DNA from: Priestia aryabhattai B8W22
GTDB lineage: Bacteria > Bacillota > Bacilli > Bacillales > Bacillaceae_H
NCBI RefSeq assembly: GCF_000956595.1
Contig: NZ_JYOO01000016.1
Coordinates: 1 to 64,000 of the forward strand
Reading direction: 5' to 3'
DNA length: 64,000 nucleotides
The position numbers and the translations under genes are program-made. The first letter of the stretch is position 1, and every line of letters starts with the position of its first letter. Positions 38,628-49,171 of this stretch are shown one piece after another. The notes beneath the pieces were generated by a model, which saw only the letters and a program-made list of their open reading frames with translations, ran no database searches and was not told the DNA's origin.

Positions 38628-39840
38628 ATTTTAAAACTGGATGTGAAACAGGATAAGAACGTTCTTTCTGTCCTGTAAACAAAAAGAGAAGTCCTCCCAC
38701 TAACAATAGTGCTCCTGACAAATAAAATCCAAATTCCATACTTCCAAGTTTATCTGCAAAATATCCGGTAATGTAAGGTGCAAAGATCGATGACAGCATG
38801 CCGCTGAAGTTGAAAAAACCGTACACTTTAGAGTACATGGACGATGGAGTAATATCCGCCATATACGAAATCAAAATAGGATCTAATGCTAATTTCCCTA
38901 TCAGACCGTACACAATTAAGCCGATTAATAGCCAAGAATAACTCTGTGTATAGGGAATAAAAAATTGACATAAAGCGCCCGCTACTGACAAACTGACAAT
39001 TAATGCTTTTTTATTTGCAATTCGATCCGATATATAACCAAAGAAGATTGCTCCTGGTATAGACGCCCAAGGTACTAAAGATGCTATAATGCCTGTTTGA
39101 GACCCTTCTAAGCCTCGCGAGTGCTGCAAATAATAAGGAAGCCACGTCAGCATCCCAAAAAATCCGTAAAGAGAGCAGAAGATTAAAATGTATACGAAAA
39201 TATGATTTCTTGTAAATAATACTTTTAGCGACTGCTTTATTTCTTTACTTGGCGAATTTCTTTCTTGATCCCTTTGCTTATCTTTTACAAAGAAAGCTAT
39301 TAAAATAGCTATTACTATCGTCGGAATAGCAAATAAGTAAAAAGTAAACTGCCAGTCTTTTTCTAACGTATATGTAATGTATGTAGAACCGATAAAACCA
39401 AGTGATATACCAAACGCCATTCCACTATTGATGAGCGCAGATACTAGACCTCGGTATCGTTCGGACGTGATGCTTGAAGAAATTCCGTATTGTGAACCAT
39501 AATACGTTCCTTCTCCAAGTCCTGTCAGCGCCCGCATGAGCAAGAACATACCGAAAGTAGTTGTAAGTCCTGTAAAGAATGTGGCAACTCCAAACAAGAT
39601 GTATCCAGCTACTAAAATCTTAACGCGACCAAATCGGTCTGCCAAAAAACCCGTTGGAATCTGCATAGCTGCATACGCTGCAAAAAACACGGTAGACATT
39701 AGCCCAAGTTCCGCTTTATTAAGATCCCACTGCGCACCGATATCTCCCATAATCGGAGATAAGATATTACGATCTGCATACATAAAAACCCAGCCTAAAA
39801 AGAAAAGAAAAATTGTAAATATAGGATGCCCCTTTTTCAT
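38626..39840 (-). CDS. MFS transporter
   Basis: A 404-residue major facilitator with twelve predicted membrane helices. The loop 2-3 signature GFLADRFGRVKI and the early motif YADRNILSPIMGDI resemble the anion:cation symporter branch that moves organic acids; the substrate cannot be read from the sequence. It is placed between ypzI and fni, where B. subtilis to my knowledge has no transporter, so it is likely an insertion relative to that genome. ATG start with GAGGTGG. A cre-like site lies upstream. Confidence 0.88.
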   Translation of the reverse strand: MKKGHPIFTIFLFFLGWVFMYADRNILSPIMGDIGAQWDLNKAELGLMSTVFFAAYAAMQIPTGFLADRFGRVKILVAGYILFGVATFFTGLTTTFGMFLLMRALTGLGEGTYYGSQYGISSSITSERYRGLVSALINSGMAFGISLGFIGSTYITYTLEKDWQFTFYLFAIPTIVIAILIAFFVKDKQRDQERNSPSKEIKQSLKVLFTRNHIFVYILIFCSLYGFFGMLTWLPYYLQHSRGLEGSQTGIIASLVPWASIPGAIFFGYISDRIANKKALIVSLSVAGALCQFFIPYTQSYSWLLIGLIVYGLIGKLALDPILISYMADITPSSMYSKVYGFFNFSGMLSSIFAPYITGYFADKLGSMEFGFYLSGALLLVGGLLFLFTGQKERSYPVSHPVLK

Positions 39841-39954
39841 TACGCCACCTCTTTTTTCTGGTTTTTCTGTCTATTTAACTCATTATAAGGGGCCAACGTT
39901 TGGGATTTCATGCTTTTTGTCATGTCTTCTGCCAACATTTTTTGATTTTTTAAA

Positions 39955-39968
39955 TGAAAACGCGATCA
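39955..39968. promoter_or_regulatory. Possible cre site (CcpA) upstream of the MFS gene
   Basis: TGAAAACGCGATCA fits the catabolite-responsive consensus TGWAANCGNTNWCA at all but one position. It lies 115 bases before the MFS start. Confidence 0.4.
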
Positions 39969-39987
39969 TTTATTTTCTAAAAAAAAT

Positions 39988-40017
39988 AAAAAAGCACGCA
40001 GTCAGCTGCATGCTTTT

Positions 40018-40019
<2 letters not shown>
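39988..40019 (-). terminator. Terminator of fni
   Basis: Minus-strand stem AAGCATGCAG / CTGCGTGCTT, with one G-T pair, then TTTTTT. Confidence 0.88.
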
Positions 40020-41073
<1,054 letters not shown>

Positions 41074-41086
41074 TCATCACCATTAC

Positions 41087-42223
41087 TTATCTTAATTTTT
41101 TTAATTGATCTCCAATCATATCACCTAATTGGAAGCCTTTTGACTCTTCTTGTAATTCATAGTCACCGTAATCCTCTTGCTCTTCTTCCTCAAGGTCACG
41201 AATGCTTAACGAAACGCGTCGTTCTTGTTCATTCACATCAAGTACTTTTACCGTCACTTTTTCGCCTTCAGAAAGCACTTCATGCGGTGTCCCGATATGC
41301 TTATGTGAAATTTGAGAAATGTGTACAAGTCCTTCTACTCCAGGTAGAACTTCCACAAAAGCTCCAAAAGATACAAGTCTTTTAACAGTTCCATCTACTA
41401 CATCACCTTGGCGAAGCTTCGTAGAAATGTTGGACCATGGACCTTCTAACGTATCTTTAATAGATAATGAAACACGCCCCGTTGATTTGTCAACAGATAA
41501 TACTTTGACTTTCACAGTATCTCCCTCAGCTACTACGTCTGAAGGTTTTTCTACACGCGTATGTGAAAGCTGAGAAATATGCACTAACCCATCTACTCCG
41601 CCTACATCTACAAACGCACCAAAGTCTGTTAAGCGCTGAACGGTTCCTTCTAAAACCTGACCTTCTTTTAATGACTCAAGAACATTTTCTTTTTGTTGTA
41701 CAAGCTCTTCTTCTACAACTGCACGATGCGAAAGGATCACGCGATTTTTTTCTTTATCTAATTCCACTACTTTGACTGTAAGAGTTTGATCTTGATATTC
41801 TGCAAAATCATCCACGAAATGAGTTTCAACAAGAGAAGCTGGAATGAACCCTCTTACACCAATATCTACTACTAATCCGCCTTTGACAATTTCTTTGACT
41901 ACCGCTTCAAACACTTCACCTGAAGAAAGTTTTGCTTCTAAACCGTCCCATGCTTTTTCAGCATCTACAGCCCGTTTAGATAACACAAGCAAATCGTCTT
42001 CCACTTTAATTACTTTCGCTTCGACTTCGGCACCTTCTTGGATTACATCGCCTGCTTTTTCAATATGTAAGCTCGCTAATTCACTAATTGGAATAATACC
42101 GTCTAGTTTGCTGTTAGGTACATCTACATACACTTGCTTTTCTTCTACTTTTGTAATAGTACCTTTTACTGTTTCTCCTACTTCTAATGACGTTACCTCT
42201 ACTTGATTCATATCTTCTGTCAT
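41087..42223 (-). CDS. ypfD: S1 RNA-binding domain protein (30S ribosomal protein S1 homolog)
   Basis: A 378-residue protein with four S1 domains (about 15-85, 100-170, 187-257, 272-342); the last two carry GLVHISQLSH and GLVHISQISH. Compared with E. coli S1 (six domains) it is shorter, as in all bacilli. It associates with ribosomes or mRNA; its role as a true S1 is debated. The ATG at 42223 (MTEDMNQVEV) follows GGAGGAA. A TTG six codons earlier is not used. Confidence 0.95.
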   Translation of the reverse strand: MTEDMNQVEVTSLEVGETVKGTITKVEEKQVYVDVPNSKLDGIIPISELASLHIEKAGDVIQEGAEVEAKVIKVEDDLLVLSKRAVDAEKAWDGLEAKLSSGEVFEAVVKEIVKGGLVVDIGVRGFIPASLVETHFVDDFAEYQDQTLTVKVVELDKEKNRVILSHRAVVEEELVQQKENVLESLKEGQVLEGTVQRLTDFGAFVDVGGVDGLVHISQLSHTRVEKPSDVVAEGDTVKVKVLSVDKSTGRVSLSIKDTLEGPWSNISTKLRQGDVVDGTVKRLVSFGAFVEVLPGVEGLVHISQISHKHIGTPHEVLSEGEKVTVKVLDVNEQERRVSLSIRDLEEEEQEDYGDYELQEESKGFQLGDMIGDQLKKLR

Positions 42224-42385
42224 CGTCTTTTCCTCCTCCAATATCCATCTACAATATGTATTCCCTTGTAAGAGTTCTTCACTCTTTTAGCTCATCATTA
42301 TTGTATATAGCTCTGTATAGAAAAAACTCTCTTTGTTACTAACTTCTAATAAATAGAATCTTTTGTCAAGTCATAAGGTTACAAA

Positions 42386-42973
42386 CTATTGATATTTTTC
42401 AATTAATTCACCAATGCTTTTCATAATAACTTCGGTTACTTCTTCGGCTGATGCCTTTCGTTCACGAAGTTCATCCATCTGAATTTGGGGTCCGTACACT
42501 ACTTTTAACCTTGCAAAACGCTTATATGGACCAATAACAGCACAAGGAACAACAGCTGCTTTTGAACGCAAGGCAAAAAAGCCTACTCCAGCCATCCCTT
42601 TTCCTAATTTCCCATCTTTGCTTCTTGTGCCTTCTGGAAATAATCCAAGCACTTTTCCTTCTTTTAAAATCTTTAACCCTTGGCGCAAAGCTTCACGATC
42701 TGCCATCCCCCGCTTTACAGGGAATGTTTCTAACTTTGGCAGAACCGTCTTCAGAAAAGGTGCTTTAAACAGCTCTGCTTTTGCCATAAACGAAATAGGC
42801 CTTGGACATGTCACACCTACAGTAGGCGGATCTAAGTTGTCAATATGATTTGAACAAAGCAAAACTCCGCCATCTGAAGGGATATTTTCTGCACCGATTA
42901 CTTCATAACGATAAACTGGTGTTAAAATACCTTTTACAATGCCACGTGCAAACATATAAAAGCTCAAAATCAT
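42386..42973 (-). CDS. plsC: 1-acyl-sn-glycerol-3-phosphate acyltransferase
   Basis: Adds the second acyl chain to make phosphatidic acid. Catalytic motif I is [12 protein letters not shown] (NHxxxxD) and motif III is [11 protein letters not shown]. One or two N-terminal hydrophobic stretches anchor it to the membrane. 195 residues. The ATG overlaps the cmk stop (ATGA). In B. subtilis no plsC lies at this locus, whereas other bacilli have this arrangement. Confidence 0.93.
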   Translation of the reverse strand: MILSFYMFARGIVKGILTPVYRYEVIGAENIPSDGGVLLCSNHIDNLDPPTVGVTCPRPISFMAKAELFKAPFLKTVLPKLETFPVKRGMADREALRQGLKILKEGKVLGLFPEGTRSKDGKLGKGMAGVGFFALRSKAAVVPCAVIGPYKRFARLKVVYGPQIQMDELRERKASAEEVTEVIMKSIGELIEKYQ

Positions 42974-43644
42974 CCAATCCTTTCTTTTGTAATAGAAAGT
43001 ATTTTTTCTACAACTCCTTCAATCGATAAGGAAGTTGTATCGATTTCAATTGCATCTTCAGCTTTTTTAAGAGGTGCTACTTCACGCTCAGAATCCAGCT
43101 TGTCTCTGCGGGCAATTTCTTCTTTTAAACGCTCTAAATTTGATTCAAAACCTTTTTTTATGTTTTCGTCATGGCGTCGCTGTGCTCTTTCATCCACAGA
43201 CGCTAATAAAAAGATTTTAACTTCTGCCTGAGGAAGCACGTGTGTGCCGATATCACGTCCATCCATTACAACGCCTCCATCTTTAGCAAGACCCTGCTGT
43301 CTCGTTACCATCTCTTCACGAACTGCACGATGTTTCGCTACGATGGATACAGAGTTAGTTACTTCTGCGGAACGAATTTCACTTGTAACATTCTGTCCAT
43401 TTAAGATGACTACCTGTCCAGATTCAGACGGTTTTAAATCGATTACTGTTTCGTTAAGCAAATGCAATAGCTCTTCTTCATTTTGTAAATCTATCTGGTT
43501 TTTCTGCGCTTGATACGTTAGAGCACGATACATCGCTCCTGTATCAACATAAATATATGATAAGGTTTCTGCTATAATCTTTGCCACTGTACTTTTCCCA
43601 GCAGCTGCAGGACCGTCAATCGCGATTGAAATTTGTTTTTCCAT
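42970..43644 (-). CDS. cmk: Cytidylate kinase
   Basis: Phosphorylates CMP and dCMP. P-loop [14 protein letters not shown] near the N-terminus, [12 protein letters not shown] and the lid region [14 protein letters not shown] are present; 224 residues. The ATG at 43644 follows AAGGGAGG; seven further upstream codons are not used. Confidence 0.97.
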   Translation of the reverse strand: MEKQISIAIDGPAAAGKSTVAKIIAETLSYIYVDTGAMYRALTYQAQKNQIDLQNEEELLHLLNETVIDLKPSESGQVVILNGQNVTSEIRSAEVTNSVSIVAKHRAVREEMVTRQQGLAKDGGVVMDGRDIGTHVLPQAEVKIFLLASVDERAQRRHDENIKKGFESNLERLKEEIARRDKLDSEREVAPLKKAEDAIEIDTTSLSIEGVVEKILSITKERIG

Positions 43645-43730
43645 AAGTGCCTCCCTTAATTTCAAAACAGGAACAAACCACTTTCATCTTTTATACAATG
43701 AGCCATTTTATATAAAACGTTTATAAACGA

Positions 43731-43764
43731 AAAAAAGAGCAGGGGGTCTTCTCCTGCCTGGTGT
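43731..43764 (-). terminator. Terminator downstream of ypfB
   Basis: On the minus strand GCAGGAG and the following CCCTGC form a stem, then TCTTTTTTT. Confidence 0.75.
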
Positions 43765-43806
43765 TCACTGCATGTTTCTTTCCTAGTTATTTTACCATAC
43801 GTCCGA

Positions 43807-43983
43807 CTACTGGTCGAATGTTTCAATAATTTTATTAAAATTATTTTTGCTAACTCCCTCATACTGAATAACCTTTGAAAAATATGTACTGTGACTGCTA
43901 GATAGTAAAATACATTGGGCAATTATTAAAAACACAAATTGAATAACCACTAATTTAATTAAAATTCGTTCTATTCGATTCAT
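43807..43983 (-). CDS. ypfB: YpfB, small membrane protein (DUF5359-like)
   Basis: A 58-residue protein beginning MNRIERILIKLVVIQFVFL with one membrane helix (about residues 8-28), then a short outer domain with YEGVSKNNF and the end TFDQ. It matches B. subtilis YpfB in size, in place between ypfA and cmk, and in the YEGV block. Strong ribosome binding site AAAAGGAG, ATG start. Function unknown. A longer overlapping frame at 43662-43922 is a shadow. Confidence 0.85.
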   Translation of the reverse strand: MNRIERILIKLVVIQFVFLIIAQCILLSSSHSTYFSKVIQYEGVSKNNFNKIIETFDQ

Positions 43984-44051
43984 CTTTTTCTCCTTTTGTA
44001 AGAAGTAATACCTTTGCTTACAGTTTAGGAAAGAGAAGTTTTTTTTATACG

Positions 44052-44717
44052 TTAAAGAAGACCTTTTCTCCTTAGGTCGAGCTGACGCTTTAAGGTATAA
44101 CGAATCATCATTTCTTTCGTTTGTTTTTCCATATCCATAAATTTAATAGATACCTGACCTACTTTACAAGAAGTCGGGGCGGTAATTCGTACAACTTCCC
44201 CTTTTAATTTAAGATGCTGCAAAGCTCCCTCACGATTAGGAAGACTTAATCGTACAACAACGGAATCTTTTTCATTAAAAAGCAGCGAGTGATGGAAGGA
44301 GCCGGCTATTCCACCTGCACTAATGTTTTTAGTCATGATTTCCATTACGTCCTGCTGTTCTTGTTCACTTTCTATCACCGCCTTCACTGTAAGCGGCACA
44401 CGGAAAAAATTTCTTCTTTGGATGGATTTTAACTTTTTATCACCCGGGTAAAAGAGCTTCACAACAGGCATGCTTTTTATTTCACGCCCTGTTACTTCAG
44501 TTGGAAAGGTGTATACATTTTGATCATATCCAATAAACGTAGCCAGTAATTTTGTACCTTTTAGTAAAAAAGCACTTCGCTGCGTTTCTTCATTTAGCGG
44601 ATAGCTAATATAAATCACGTCTTCCGTAAACTCAACTACCTTACATCGATACGTTTGTTGCAATGTAGGCTCTCTGTGCCCGCTCTCTAACGTCAACCTC
44701 ATTCCCGCTCTTATCAT
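44052..44717 (-). CDS. ypfA: YpfA, PilZ-domain c-di-GMP receptor
   Basis: An N-terminal YcgR-like domain (about 1-90) is joined to a PilZ domain (about 95-210). The c-di-GMP contacts are visible: RRNFFRVPL (RxxxR type) and NISAGGIAG (the D/NxSxxG type). In B. subtilis YpfA (DgrA) inhibits motility when c-di-GMP is high. 221 residues, ATG start after GGGGAGAG. Confidence 0.93.
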   Translation of the reverse strand: MIRAGMRLTLESGHREPTLQQTYRCKVVEFTEDVIYISYPLNEETQRSAFLLKGTKLLATFIGYDQNVYTFPTEVTGREIKSMPVVKLFYPGDKKLKSIQRRNFFRVPLTVKAVIESEQEQQDVMEIMTKNISAGGIAGSFHHSLLFNEKDSVVVRLSLPNREGALQHLKLKGEVVRITAPTSCKVGQVSIKFMDMEKQTKEMMIRYTLKRQLDLRRKGLL

Positions 44718-44834
44718 CTTCTCTCCCCTTCAGTTCCACTATATACACTTTTTCCCTCTATTTAAACATAGTTAAATATATTTATTTTGTAAATAAAAAT
44801 TAGTTATTTAGACTCAAAAAATCTTATAAAACAC

Positions 44835-44865
44835 AAAAAAAACCGGTGTCTATAGACACCGGTTT
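44835..44865 (-). terminator. Terminator of sleB-ypeB
   Basis: Minus-strand stem AAACCGGTGTC / GACACCGGTTT with four-base loop, followed by TTTTT. Confidence 0.92.
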
Positions 44866-44872
44866 CTCAGCT

Positions 44873-46222
44873 TTATAGTTCATTATATAAAGGTTCTGAG
44901 TTTTGCAGTTTTTCGACTTTTTCTTCAAATCCCGTATCGGCATTGATAAAAATACGATACGTATCATTTTTTATTGTCCCTAAAAACTCATAGCATAGCA
45001 CTTCTTCGTTTAAATCATTCGTAATAATTGCCAAGCGGTCTTCCATCACTTTTACATTCGAGTTCAGCTTGGTTTTTGCCTGTTCTTTCGAAATTTCAGG
45101 TTGTGGAATATCTCTTGTACGATGTTTTAATAAGAAGTCTTTAGCTGAGAAACCAATCACAGATCCATCTTCTAAAGACATTTTCATTTTAACTGAATCC
45201 GGATAAATCCGAACTCCACTTTCCGTCTGCTCTACGAATGTAAAGACTCCCATGTTATCATATTGAGCGCTTTCAGCCATCACTAGGCTTTCAAAACGAT
45301 GATCTTTTAAAAACTTATTCGCTTTGTTCATTGCATCGTTTAGACTAATATTTTGTTTTTTAATATCTCGATCTTCGAGCACCCAAAGCGGATATCCGCC
45401 TTTTTGTGTAATATCCATATACGTTTCTTGTTTAGTCTTTGGATCTGTAATGGTTAAGCTGTACACCTCATAATCGGCATCTTTTCCGCTCTTTACAATA
45501 TGAATTTGTTCATTTCCTTTTAAATTCAAAAACGAACGCGCCACTTGTTTTGCAACATCTTCACTAACTTCTCTGCCTTTTAATTGATGAAAAGCATTTT
45601 TTTCCTGTTCATTCGTTGCATTCATAACGCCCAAATCTGTTTCGGCAAAAGAATCCATACTTTTTTCAACGGTTTTTAATCCGTCAATAATCGTATTGTC
45701 CCCTTGTTTTTCTTTTGTAGCTAGGGCTAGCTCAACATCCATCCAGCGCAAATTATTATCAATGACTAGATGCTGTACTTGGCGCATTTCATTTTGAATT
45801 TCGCCTGACTGATCATAAAGCGAATTTAACGTTTTATACTCTTTATCTGTTAAGGGTGATTTGCTTAGATCCCTTACCGCCACTTTGTACGTAAAGTCCC
45901 CAACATCTGAAAGAAACTCTTCTGTTTTATTGAACGGCAAAAGCGATAAAGGCAGCTGCCCTACATTGTTATGAGCTTCAGAAGTTAAACGCCATACTTC
46001 TGCAAGCGCGGGCGAAAGCTGATCTCTCGAACTCATGGCGAGCGTGCCACCGATTTTATCATTTAATAAATCTAGCTGATATGACAAATCATGAAATGCT
46101 CGTTGATACGTATTCTCCGCTTGAAGCAGCACAGCATCTTTTTCTTGATGTTCGCTGTACCCCCAATACCCTACACCTACAACACCAATAGCTAATAATA
46201 CAATTAAAATTGTTCGAATCAT
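44873..46222 (-). CDS. ypeB: YpeB, germination protein partner of SleB
   Basis: YpeB is needed for the placement and stability of the cortex-lytic enzyme SleB in the spore. The 449-residue protein has an N-terminal membrane helix (5-22), a helical N-terminal domain with YLSDVGDFTY-like residues and C-terminal PepSY-type repeats. ATG start. It is 17 bases downstream of sleB; such sleB-ypeB pairing is conserved. One terminator ends both. Confidence 0.96.
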   Translation of the reverse strand: MIRTILIVLLAIGVVGVGYWGYSEHQEKDAVLLQAENTYQRAFHDLSYQLDLLNDKIGGTLAMSSRDQLSPALAEVWRLTSEAHNNVGQLPLSLLPFNKTEEFLSDVGDFTYKVAVRDLSKSPLTDKEYKTLNSLYDQSGEIQNEMRQVQHLVIDNNLRWMDVELALATKEKQGDNTIIDGLKTVEKSMDSFAETDLGVMNATNEQEKNAFHQLKGREVSEDVAKQVARSFLNLKGNEQIHIVKSGKDADYEVYSLTITDPKTKQETYMDITQKGGYPLWVLEDRDIKKQNISLNDAMNKANKFLKDHRFESLVMAESAQYDNMGVFTFVEQTESGVRIYPDSVKMKMSLEDGSVIGFSAKDFLLKHRTRDIPQPEISKEQAKTKLNSNVKVMEDRLAIITNDLNEEVLCYEFLGTIKNDTYRIFINADTGFEEKVEKLQNSEPLYNEL

Positions 46223-46239
46223 GTTTCCTTCACCTCTCT

Positions 46240-47172
46240 TTATCGACAGAAAATGTGTTTCCCGATTTGCTTAATTTGAGGACGTGACCAAATCCACGCG
46301 CTTGTTGCTGTATCCGGATTAAAGTAATAGATAGCATTCCCAGTAGGATCCCATCCGTTAATAGCATCCATAACCGCTTTTTTAGATGTTGGGTTGGGTT
46401 CAAGCCAAATTTGCCCATCTGCTACGGCAGTAAATGCACGCGGTTCAAAAATAACTCCAGCAACTGTGTTTGGAAATGCCGGACTGTTAACTCGGTTTAA
46501 AATAACGGCTGCTACGGCTACTTGACCATTATATGGTTCACCCCGTGCTTCACCATGTACGGCATTTGCCATGAGCTGAATATCATTTTGTGAAAACCCG
46601 CTCGGTACATTCACCGCTGTTGGCTTTTGTGCTTTTTCTTTCTGTTGTTCAGAACTTCCGTTAGACGTATTACGCTGCGGCTGACTGGCAGGTTTTTTTG
46701 CTTGAGAAGATCCGCTTTGTGCTTTTTGCTGACCATTGTTCCCGCTGCTTTTTCCACTGCTACTGCTTCCTTTAGACTGCTGATCAAGAGGCTTACCGCC
46801 ATAATGCGTAAACTTATTTCCTTTTCTAATTTGATTTTTCACATAGCTTTCGTGATATTTTGTTGCGTTGGCTAATTTAATCTTTGTTTGCCAGCCTGCT
46901 AAACCGTCAATCTTTTTAATGCCAAATTCATATTGAAAATTGCGCAGTGCCCAGTATGTGCTCCATCCAAATACACCGTCAATTTTCCCGTTATAATAAC
47001 CTAAATACTGAAGTCTCGACTGCAGCTCAATAACGTCATCTCCAACTGCTCCGTGTTGAATGACTTGATTTGAAAACGCGTGAGCGGCCTTTGGGCTCAC
47101 AACGGACGCTGCAATAAATGAACATATGCATATGAGACATGCATACTTTTTAAAACATCGAAATGATAACAT
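46240..47172 (-). CDS. sleB: SleB, spore cortex-lytic enzyme
   Basis: A lytic transglycosylase that degrades cortex peptidoglycan at germination. The signal peptide (about 1-32, ending near SPKAAHA) is followed by a peptidoglycan-binding domain (GDDVIELQSRLQYLGYYNGKIDG, residues 42-100), a Ser/Gly/Gln-rich linker (about 140-185) and a Hydrolase_2 domain with ANAVHGEARGEPYNGQVAVA and the catalytic Glu. The ATG at 47172 follows TAGGAGG; 28 further codons of open frame are leader. 310 residues. Confidence 0.96.
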   Translation of the reverse strand: MLSFRCFKKYACLICICSFIAASVVSPKAAHAFSNQVIQHGAVGDDVIELQSRLQYLGYYNGKIDGVFGWSTYWALRNFQYEFGIKKIDGLAGWQTKIKLANATKYHESYVKNQIRKGNKFTHYGGKPLDQQSKGSSSSGKSSGNNGQQKAQSGSSQAKKPASQPQRNTSNGSSEQQKEKAQKPTAVNVPSGFSQNDIQLMANAVHGEARGEPYNGQVAVAAVILNRVNSPAFPNTVAGVIFEPRAFTAVADGQIWLEPNPTSKKAVMDAINGWDPTGNAIYYFNPDTATSAWIWSRPQIKQIGKHIFCR

Positions 47173-47270
47173 GACAAAACCTCCTACATCGTATGTAACT
47201 GATAAGATGATAGGAGTATTTTTTGTAAAGGTTGTTTTTTTATACAAGATGCGCAAAATTTACCGAAATG

Positions 47271-47316
47271 AAAAAACTCAGCTCGTAAATCTCTCAAAAA
47301 AGATTTACAAGCTGAG
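47271..47316 (-). terminator. Terminator of prsW
   Basis: Minus-strand dyad CTCAGCTTGTAAATCT / AGATTTACGAGCTGAG followed by TTTTTTC. Confidence 0.88.
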
Positions 47317-47317
47317 C

Positions 47318-47968
47318 CTAGACAATCGATGGCTGTTTGGCCTTTTTTACTTTTCTTAACGCCAGCCACCATAAATAAATCATAAATGGAATAATAATAA
47401 ATACCCAATGATCCATTGTTTTTAAAATATAATCATACGTTCCATGTAAAATGAGCGGCACAAATACGGAGTACAGCGTCCACTTCGTTTTTTCCTTTCC
47501 TTCAGAAAACTTTGCTTTCCCTAAATAATATCCCATAATGACACCGAATAAAGCATGACTAGATACGGGTAAAAAGGCTCTTCCTAACGCTGATTCTAAA
47601 CCATTTGCAAATAAATATAAAATATTTTCAACGGTAGCAAAACCTAATGAAACAGCTGCCCCGTAAACAATTCCATCATAATGCTCATCAAATTCCACGT
47701 GCTGATAAATCGTGAAATATAAAATGAACCATTTGAAAAATTCTTCTAAAAAGCTTGTCGTGAAAAATGCTTCAAGAAAAGGTGATTGAAAAACGTGCTC
47801 TTCACCAAATACATATTGTATAAACATAATTGGCAAAACAAGCATTGCTCCAAAAATAAATGTTTTTAATACCATTGAAATAGGCTCAGTTTCATATTCA
47901 TCTTTCAAATAAAAAAAACTTAACAATGCCAATCCTGGCGCAATGCCTGCAGATACAATCGCCAACAT
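47318..47968 (-). CDS. prsW: PrsW, intramembrane site-1 protease
   Basis: PrsW cleaves the anti-sigma factor RsiW in B. subtilis to activate SigW. Six or more membrane helices and the three motifs of the family are visible: LEEFFKWF (EExxK), [13 protein letters not shown] and HGTYDY. 216 residues, ATG start. sigW and rsiW are not in this window. Confidence 0.94.
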   Translation of the reverse strand: MLAIVSAGIAPGLALLSFFYLKDEYETEPISMVLKTFIFGAMLVLPIMFIQYVFGEEHVFQSPFLEAFFTTSFLEEFFKWFILYFTIYQHVEFDEHYDGIVYGAAVSLGFATVENILYLFANGLESALGRAFLPVSSHALFGVIMGYYLGKAKFSEGKEKTKWTLYSVFVPLILHGTYDYILKTMDHWVFIIIPFMIYLWWLALRKVKKAKQPSIV

Positions 47969-48106
47969 AAATAGCGCCTCATCTCCTCTATTTTTTTAAT
48001 AGTAACATGTTATCTTTATGATGATAATCTCCGTCTATAATGTCCTTATCTTTATATGTAAATGCTCACATAACTTGCTGTCGATTTACAAAGCCTAACA
48101 AAGACC

Positions 48107-48135
48107 TTAAACAAGTATACCAAAAAATGTATCAT
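48107..48135 (+). promoter_or_regulatory. Possible sigma-A promoter of the asparaginase gene
   Basis: TTAAAC (48107-48112) and TATCAT (48130-48135) with 17 bases between, 30 bases before the ATG. Confidence 0.4.
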
Positions 48136-48165
48136 ACTTATATGAAAAATTGAAAGGAGCTCTCT

Positions 48166-49137
48166 ATGAAAACTGTTTATATTCTTCACACCGGCGGCAC
48201 AATTTCTATGAAAGAAGACATGGCAACTGGATCGGTAACACCAGATATTCAAAACCCGCTTCACCGCTCAACATCATCTGTTTCAGGTATGGCCAATGTA
48301 ATCGTAGAAGAAGCATTTCATCTGCCTTCTCCTCACATTACTCCTAAGGAAATGCTTATACTTTCAAAAAAAATACGCGATAAAATTGATGAAGGCAAAA
48401 TTGATGCAGTCGTGTTAACCCACGGCACGGACACGCTGGAAGAAACCGCTTATTTTTTAGATTTAACAGTGCATACAGATATTCCAATTGTCTTAACTGG
48501 AGCCATGAGATCAAGCAATGAAATTGGTTCAGACGGTCCTTATAATTTTATATCCGCGGTTCGGGTGGCTATTAGTGACGGTGCAAAAGGAAAAGGTGTC
48601 TTAGTTGTGATGAACGATGAAATTCATACCGCTGAGAATGTGACCAAGACCCACACAAGCAACGTGGCGACATTTCAAAGCCCTCAGTACGGGCCAATAG
48701 GATTAATCACAAAACGCGGCGTATCTTTTCACCACATGCCTACAGAACATGAATTTTATCCTGTTAATCAGATAGATAAACAAATCACTTTATTAAAAGC
48801 TTATGCAGGAATGGATGACCATTTATTTCAAGCAGTGGCTTCAATGAATGTTGATGGACTTGTAATTGAAGCTCTCGGTCAAGGAAATCTACCTCCCCTT
48901 ACACTTCCGGGGATTCAGTTGCTTTTGAAGCGAAAGATACCCATCGTGCTCGTTTCTCGCTGTTTTAATGGAATTGCTCAAGATGTATATGGATATGAAG
49001 GCGGTGGCAAGCAGTTAAAAGAGATGGGCGTTATTTTTTCAAATGGCTTAAATGGTCCTAAAGCACGCATTAAGCTGTTAGTTGCTCTCCAAGTAACAAA
49101 GAATCACGATGAATTGCAGCAGCTGTTTAATCATTAG
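48166..49137 (+). CDS. ansA: L-asparaginase, cytoplasmic type
   Basis: Hydrolyses asparagine to aspartate and ammonia. The two catalytic threonines are in HTGGTISM (residues 8-15) and HGTDTLEETAYF (about 86-97); GAMRSSNEIGSDGP is conserved. 323 residues without a signal peptide. ATG with AAAGGAG upstream. The symbol is given for the family; several asparaginases can occur per genome. Confidence 0.9.
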   Translation: MKTVYILHTGGTISMKEDMATGSVTPDIQNPLHRSTSSVSGMANVIVEEAFHLPSPHITPKEMLILSKKIRDKIDEGKIDAVVLTHGTDTLEETAYFLDLTVHTDIPIVLTGAMRSSNEIGSDGPYNFISAVRVAISDGAKGKGVLVVMNDEIHTAENVTKTHTSNVATFQSPQYGPIGLITKRGVSFHHMPTEHEFYPVNQIDKQITLLKAYAGMDDHLFQAVASMNVDGLVIEALGQGNLPPLTLPGIQLLLKRKIPIVLVSRCFNGIAQDVYGYEGGGKQLKEMGVIFSNGLNGPKARIKLLVALQVTKNHDELQQLFNH

Positions 49138-49171
49138 TAAAACAACGCATAGAAGCCTATGCGTTGTTTTT
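49138..49171. terminator. Bidirectional terminator between ansA and ypdA
   Basis: Stem AACAACGCATAG / CTATGCGTTGTT with a four-base loop, flanked by A- and T-rich ends. The ypdA stop codon lies inside the stem. Confidence 0.92.

Noticed and set aside
43662-43922. An 86-codon minus-strand frame near ypfB
   Set aside because: It overlaps the true ypfB frame (43807-43983), has no ribosome binding site and no family resemblance.
47173-47260. Possible sigma-G promoter of sleB (TTGTATAA upstream)
   Set aside because: A -35-like GTATA exists, but no CATNNTA box lies at the proper distance.
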